Source of the DNA: Clostridia bacterium
GTDB lineage: Bacteria > Bacillota > Clostridia > Lachnospirales > Cellulosilyticaceae
Assembly: GCA_029256345.1 (NCBI GenBank)
Contig: JAQSYC010000098.1
Location: 1 to 10,284 of the forward strand
Direction of reading: 5' to 3'
Length of the DNA stretch: 10,284 nt
Every line of letters starts with the position of its first letter. The stretch's first letter is position 1. The notes under the pieces are model-generated. The model ran no database searches. It was not told the DNA's origin and saw nothing but the letters and a program-made list of their open reading frames with translations. Positions 6,716 through 10,284 of the stretch are shown piece after piece. Made by a program: the position numbers and the translations under genes.

Positions 6716-7529
6716 TGAATTGCATGGACTGAGAGAAATGCAGAGGGTGTTACAAGAAATAGGCGGGTTAGAGATTATAGGGGCTTATCAAGATGGTTTA
6801 AAAGCTTTTTTGAGCATTACTGAGCAAAAGCCGGATATTATATTCTTGGATATTGAAATGCCGGAGATAAGCGGTATACAGCTTTTTAATCAAATAATAG
6901 AAACCTATGGGTTTATCAGTATTGTTTTTGTTACAGCTTATGACCAATATGCAATAAAAGCCTTTGAACTTCATGCGATGGACTATATCCTAAAACCTAT
7001 AGAAGAAGAGCGGATTAGACAAGCTATTAAAAGAGCTGAACTATATAATAAAATGGTGGACCAAGAAACTGAAAGCTGCTCCATAAGAATTGAATGTTTT
7101 AAAAGGTTTTCACTTTATAAGGATAATAAACTGGTGAACTTGAACTGGAGGAGCAAAAAGTGTGAAGAACTGCTTGCATTTGTAGCTTGCCATAAAGGAG
7201 ACTATGTTTCGAAAGCAAAGATTGTAGATGCATTATGGCCTGATGCAGACAGGGAAAAGGGATATAATAACTTGTATGCCACAGTATACTATTTGAAAAA
7301 AAAGATGAAAGAGGTAGGGATTGGACTAGCTATCGAGTCCAAAAAGGATAAAATGCGGCTAGATGTTACTTGTATTGAAATAGATATCATAAAATTTGAA
7401 GCCTTTTATAAAGATAATAAAAGTAAAGAGGCCAAAGAAATCTACAAAGCCATGCTGCTTGAAGAACATGACTACCTGTGGTGCATGACGCTCCAGCAAA
7501 AATATGATATGATGTATATGCAGATTTAA
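6693..7529 (+). CDS. Response regulator, receiver plus SARP-type winged helix (SAPR family)
   Basis: This is a 278-residue cytoplasmic DNA-binding regulator. The receiver, about 1-118, has D7-D8, phospho-acceptor D53 in FLDIEMP, T81 and K101 in DYILKP. Its YAIKAFELHAMDYILKPI segment is of the kind usually found in LytTR-type regulators. The C-terminal half is instead a SARP/OmpR-like winged helix, about 131-210. Its signatures are KCEELLAFVACHKGDYVS, IVDALWPD and NNLYATVYYLKKKMKE. A short tail of about 60 residues may be a reduced BTAD domain. This matches COG3947, SAPR-family regulators (receiver, wHTH, BTAD). The gene starts with TTG and overlaps the kinase gene by 23 nt, indicating translational coupling and a cognate pair. 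Likely targets are its own locus and the direct repeats at 3086-3114, which is inference. Confidence 0.9.
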   Translation: MKVMIIDDELHGLREMQRVLQEIGGLEIIGAYQDGLKAFLSITEQKPDIIFLDIEMPEISGIQLFNQIIETYGFISIVFVTAYDQYAIKAFELHAMDYILKPIEEERIRQAIKRAELYNKMVDQETESCSIRIECFKRFSLYKDNKLVNLNWRSKKCEELLAFVACHKGDYVSKAKIVDALWPDADREKGYNNLYATVYYLKKKMKEVGIGLAIESKKDKMRLDVTCIEIDIIKFEAFYKDNKSKEAKEIYKAMLLEEHDYLWCMTLQQKYDMMYMQI

Positions 7530-7559
7530 AATCATACGCACTTTAAAAGGACCGTAAAT

Positions 7560-9200
7560 ATGAAAAAATATAACCGACTAATCCTGAGCCTAGTGATAAG
7601 TTTTCTCGTGCTGGCAACACTTCTCTCGGCGGCTCCTATCAAACCGATAGCAAGTTTTGAATTTGAAAAAAGTGAATACCAGCAAAATGAACCCGTTGAA
7701 GTACTGGAGACAAGCTATAGTAAAAATGGCAAAAAAATCACTCAAAGAGAGTGGATGATTGTAGTAGGTACAAAGAAAAGAACTGGTACTAATCTATCGG
7801 TGCTTTTAAAAAACATAGAGTCTGGGAACTATGAAGTTTTTTTACGTGTCAAAGACCAGAGCGGTATTTGGAGTGAATGGAGCAGCAGAAAGCTAAAGAT
7901 TAAAAAAAGTCAGCCCATCGCTGTAACAGTTTTTAAGGTAGAGAGGGCTTCTTATGCAATAGGTGAAAAAATAGACTATAGCTATACCTATAACAATCCC
8001 AATGCACTCAAAATAAAAAGTCAAAAATGGACTTATAAAAACCTTGCAACGGGCATAAAGGTGGCAGGGAAACCCAAATATTTCAAAAAAAGCGGCAAAT
8101 ACGAAATTAGTATGCAAGTTCAAGATGAATGGGGCAACTGGTCAGTCCCTAAAACCTGTATGGTACAAATAGGCAGCCAGAAGATCGATCGAAATGGCTC
8201 TTATTTGTTTACAAAAGGCAAACAGGGGGATTTACTAGAGGGGTACATAGATAAAGACTATAATACCTTTAACCTAGCAGAAAACATAGAAGTGAGAGAT
8301 GTAGAAGGGAACCTAATAGTCAGCAATTCGCCAGAACGTATTGAAAGTAGCGGTATTCTTTATAGAGATACAGTACAGGGCAAGACCCGAGTACTGGTTC
8401 ATCATCAAAATGCTATGCCGATCAATAAAAAATTAGTGGTGACTGTTAAATCCAATGAAAACAGAGAGATTCCCATACAGATTGTCAACCAGGCAATCAA
8501 AGGGCCTCATAAGGATATATTAGGAACCGGGCAGACGGCACTAAGAGAGTACCTGCAAGGTAAAAACAAAAAAGAATATACCCTAAAGCCTGGGGAAGTG
8601 CTTTCTATTTATGACAGTACACTTGCTGGAGACTGGAGAAAGGAAGAGGTTATATCGGGACTGATGGATCTCGAAAGTGGCGGAGAGGTGACACTGACTG
8701 TGGCGGCGATGGATTACAGTTCATCCGTTAAAAACCTTTCAAATCTCACGGAGCTCAAGCGAAACGGACACATCAGAGGAACTTTTGATGTCATAGAAAG
8801 GTATTATACAGTAGACCTTTCACAAATTGATAAACCCACTAAGTTTGTAGTGGGAGGCAGTAGTGAGGAATGGGTGACAGGCAGAGATGCCCTTACAGGA
8901 GAAGTGGTTAAGAATATGGGTAACTATGGGGTCTCCTCATTTATCCAGATTAAAAATGAGGAGGATATGGGTATTATTCTGAATGCCAGAGGCGGAGCCT
9001 ACCAGGGGAGTATTAAATGGAGCAATGGCAAAGTATTTGATGTGCCAAGGGAAGAAGTCCTTTCGGACAAGAAAATAGCAACTCTGGTAGGAATGATAAA
9101 AGCCCATGAGAGCAATCAGTTTGTCTATATGCTTCCCAATGGTTCAGCGGCCCCAGTGTTATTTGGATTTATTCCAAAGGCAACATGGGATAAGGAATAA
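7560..9200 (+). CDS. Secreted protein with two Ig/PKD-like repeats, function unknown
   Basis: This encodes 546 residues, with a signal peptide at about 1-25 (MKKYNRLILSL, a hydrophobic core, cleavage near LSAA) and no lipobox. Two related beta-sandwich domains follow, at about 30-115 and 117-205. Each ends in the same pattern: SGNYEVFLRVKDQSGIWSEW from residue 88 and SGKYEISMQVQDEWGNWS from residue 178, a 90-residue period typical of PKD-like duplication. The rest, about 206-546, is predicted beta-rich, with NSPERIESSGILYRDTV, LKPGEVLSIYD and GGEVTLTVAAMD. I recall this arrangement from uncharacterised clostridial surface proteins, some of which also carry a copper amine oxidase N-like domain; none is seen here. 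There are no cell-wall anchor, SLH or catalytic motifs. The gene follows the regulator by 30 nt with AAAAGGA at 7546-7551 and no terminator, so it is probably in the same operon, as output or sensor partner. Confidence 0.82.
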   Translation: MKKYNRLILSLVISFLVLATLLSAAPIKPIASFEFEKSEYQQNEPVEVLETSYSKNGKKITQREWMIVVGTKKRTGTNLSVLLKNIESGNYEVFLRVKDQSGIWSEWSSRKLKIKKSQPIAVTVFKVERASYAIGEKIDYSYTYNNPNALKIKSQKWTYKNLATGIKVAGKPKYFKKSGKYEISMQVQDEWGNWSVPKTCMVQIGSQKIDRNGSYLFTKGKQGDLLEGYIDKDYNTFNLAENIEVRDVEGNLIVSNSPERIESSGILYRDTVQGKTRVLVHHQNAMPINKKLVVTVKSNENREIPIQIVNQAIKGPHKDILGTGQTALREYLQGKNKKEYTLKPGEVLSIYDSTLAGDWRKEEVISGLMDLESGGEVTLTVAAMDYSSSVKNLSNLTELKRNGHIRGTFDVIERYYTVDLSQIDKPTKFVVGGSSEEWVTGRDALTGEVVKNMGNYGVSSFIQIKNEEDMGIILNARGGAYQGSIKWSNGKVFDVPREEVLSDKKIATLVGMIKAHESNQFVYMLPNGSAAPVLFGFIPKATWDKE

Positions 9201-9201
9201 A

Positions 9202-9253
9202 CTTCCTTCAGATAGGACATATTAAAAGATAACTTATTATGGTCTGAAGGAGG
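9202..9253 (+). promoter_or_regulatory. Hairpin that buries the RBS of the next gene
   Basis: CTTCCTTCAGA (9202-9212) pairs with TCTGAAGGAGG (9243-9253), 11 pairs including one G-U. The right arm contains the whole AAGGAGG Shine-Dalgarno sequence (9247-9253) of the gene starting at 9260, so the folded RNA would block initiation. No T run follows, which argues against a terminator on this strand. The 30-nt loop is AT-rich, with no riboswitch motif I recognise. The pairing is seen directly; the regulatory role is inference. Confidence 0.55.
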
Positions 9254-9259
9254 AAAAAA

Positions 9260-9931
9260 ATGCAAGAACTATTGGAAATGGGAAATATAGAGGAAGAAGG
9301 CCAAACGGTCTATGCTGTGGCACCTTATTTAACACAAGGTATTGTAACTCCAGAGGAACTCAGAAGACTTGCAGATGTGGCTGAAAAATACCAAGCAGCA
9401 GCTATAAAAGTCACAGAAGCCAGAAAGATTGCTATCGTGGGATTAAAAGAAGAAGATATAGATGCCGCATGGCAGGAACTGGGGATGAAACCTGAGGTTG
9501 CCATAGGCCTTTGCATAAGAAATGTTAAAATCTGTCCCGGGATGGCGTATTGTAAAATGGGACTTCAAGATGCTATAGCTGTTGGGACAAAGCTAGATGA
9601 GCGCTACCATGAAAGAGAATTGCTTCGGGAGGTCAAAATGGGTGTCAGTGGATGTCCTAACAGCTGCTCGGACAGTAGAACAAGGGACATCGGACTCATC
9701 GGAGGACGTAATGGATGGATGGTTTATATAGGCGGAAAGGGCGGAAAGACTCCAAAGCTTGGAGAACGGATTGCTGTCAATATCAAAGAAGACAAGCTTT
9801 TTGAGCTTATGGATCAAATGCTTTTAGTGTATAGCGAACAGTCAGATGGCAAAGAAATCTTTGAAGAGTATCTCAGCAGAGTCGGGGTAGAAGCTTTCAA
9901 AAGACAAATAGACATCACTCTTTTTATATAA
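9260..9931 (+). CDS. Small sulfite/nitrite reductase-like sirohaem 4Fe-4S protein
   Basis: These 223 residues match the compact ferredoxin-type sulfite reductase-like proteins, the low-molecular-weight assimilatory SiR/Dsr-LP type of anaerobes. The N-terminal half-domain is at about 16-78 (VAPYLTQGIVTPEELRRLADVAEKY, KVTEARKIAIVGL). The sirohaem/4Fe-4S part follows, with C92 and C98 in CPGMAYC and C132 and C136 in GCPNSC. This is the C-x5-C...C-x3-C set in which the last Cys bridges the cluster and sirohaem. RDIGLIGG is the next conserved block. The length fits the small class, so it is not a fragment of a large CysI/NirA enzyme. Six-electron reduction of sulfite or nitrite is possible, but an electron-transfer or other role is equally open for this class. 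ATG 9260 follows AAGGAGG at 9247-9253. No sirohaem or sulfate genes are visible nearby. Confidence 0.9.
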   Translation: MQELLEMGNIEEEGQTVYAVAPYLTQGIVTPEELRRLADVAEKYQAAAIKVTEARKIAIVGLKEEDIDAAWQELGMKPEVAIGLCIRNVKICPGMAYCKMGLQDAIAVGTKLDERYHERELLREVKMGVSGCPNSCSDSRTRDIGLIGGRNGWMVYIGGKGGKTPKLGERIAVNIKEDKLFELMDQMLLVYSEQSDGKEIFEEYLSRVGVEAFKRQIDITLFI

Positions 9932-9961
9932 AATAAACATCAGTTATAACATACAACTTAA

Positions 9962-10284
9962 AATCACAGGCCTGAGTGCCTGTTTGGGGCAGCAGTATTA
10001 TTTTTATGTGCTGAAGTATTATGTGACTTGTTGCAGCCTACCATCATGTCAAAGATCGTTGACGTGGGGATAAAAAACAGAGACAGTCACTACATACTGA
10101 GTCAAAGCATGAGGATGATTGGAGTAGCCGTAATAGGCGCGCTATGTGCCTGTATGCGGTCTATCATAGCCAGCAATGTGTCTCAGCGGGTAGGAACAGA
10201 GCTGAGGTTTGACTTATTTAAAAAAATCTTGGGAGTTTCCCTTAAAAGTAGAAATGAGTTTGAAGAAGCCTCGCTTATGACAAG
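9962..10284 (+). CDS. ABC transporter membrane/ATPase subunit, partial, start missing
   Basis: From 9983 the frame reads FGAAVLFLCAEVLCDLLQPT, then IMSKIVDVGI, MIGVAVIGALCACM and NVSQRVGTELRFDLFKKIL. This is the first part of the membrane domain of a multidrug-type ABC exporter half-transporter: TM1, the first extracellular loop, TM2 and the start of the next cytoplasmic helix. The nucleotide-binding domain would lie beyond the window. The beginning is abnormal. A stop at 9959-9961 precedes the frame, no ATG, GTG or TTG occurs in frame before TTG 10033, and there is no ribosome binding site. The usual basic N-terminal segment before TM1, roughly 15-20 residues, is not encoded in any frame upstream. 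The first in-frame ATG, 10046, falls after TM1. It is therefore either a 5'-truncated pseudogene or disturbed by a sequence error. Confidence 0.75.

Noticed and set aside
9966..9983. ACAGGC / GCCTGT hairpin as terminator of the reductase gene
   Set aside because: The stem is only 6 bp, is followed by TTGGGG instead of a T run, and lies partly within the frame that continues into the ABC transporter sequence.
1..10284. Mobile element or genomic island explaining the damaged hflX and ABC ends
   Set aside because: There is no transposase, integrase, terminal inverted repeat or target duplication, and base composition looks even across the window. The two truncations are 8.7 kb apart and share no sequence that I can see.

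Overview
The window looks like chromosomal DNA of a low-GC Gram-positive bacterium of the Clostridia type. The evidence is the AT-rich sequence, strong AAGGAGG-type ribosome binding sites, GTG and TTG starts, and families typical of anaerobic Firmicutes: HflX, a 7TMR-DISM sensor kinase, a SAPR-family response regulator and a small ferredoxin-type sulfite reductase-like protein. All convincing genes lie on the + strand. I could not identify the species.

Layout. (1) 1-1315: the last codons of an unrecognised gene, then hflX, which lacks the usual end of its C-terminal domain and is closed by an intrinsic terminator. (2) 1370-1957: a monocistronic gene for a small exported protein of unknown function with its own terminator. 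(3) 2027-3079: a family 2 glycosyltransferase with its own likely promoter. (4) 3086-9200: a signalling locus. It starts with 11-bp direct repeats abutting a TATAAT box, then a stand-alone degenerate receiver protein, then an inverted repeat overlapping an extended -10 box. Next come a 1026-residue membrane sensor with two kinase modules and an internal receiver, a receiver-SARP response regulator overlapping it by 23 nt, and a secreted protein with two Ig/PKD-like repeats 30 nt further on. (5) 9202-9931: a small sirohaem/4Fe-4S reductase-like gene whose Shine-Dalgarno sequence is buried in an 11-bp stem. (6) 9962-10284: the beginning of an ABC transporter subunit whose N-terminal coding region and start codon cannot be found; it runs off the window.

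How the genes may work together (inference). The 7TMR-DISM sensor would detect an extracellular ligand, possibly a carbohydrate, and phosphorylate the SAPR regulator. The secreted Ig-domain protein is probably co-transcribed as an output or accessory factor. The most unusual part is the separate receiver-like protein upstream. From its GTG start it aligns without gaps with the start of the partner regulator, but the acidic pair DD has become GE, the phospho-acceptor Asp53 has become Glu53, and the conserved Thr and Lys are replaced. It looks like a receiver locked in one state, driven by a repeat-bearing promoter that could be a target of the regulator.
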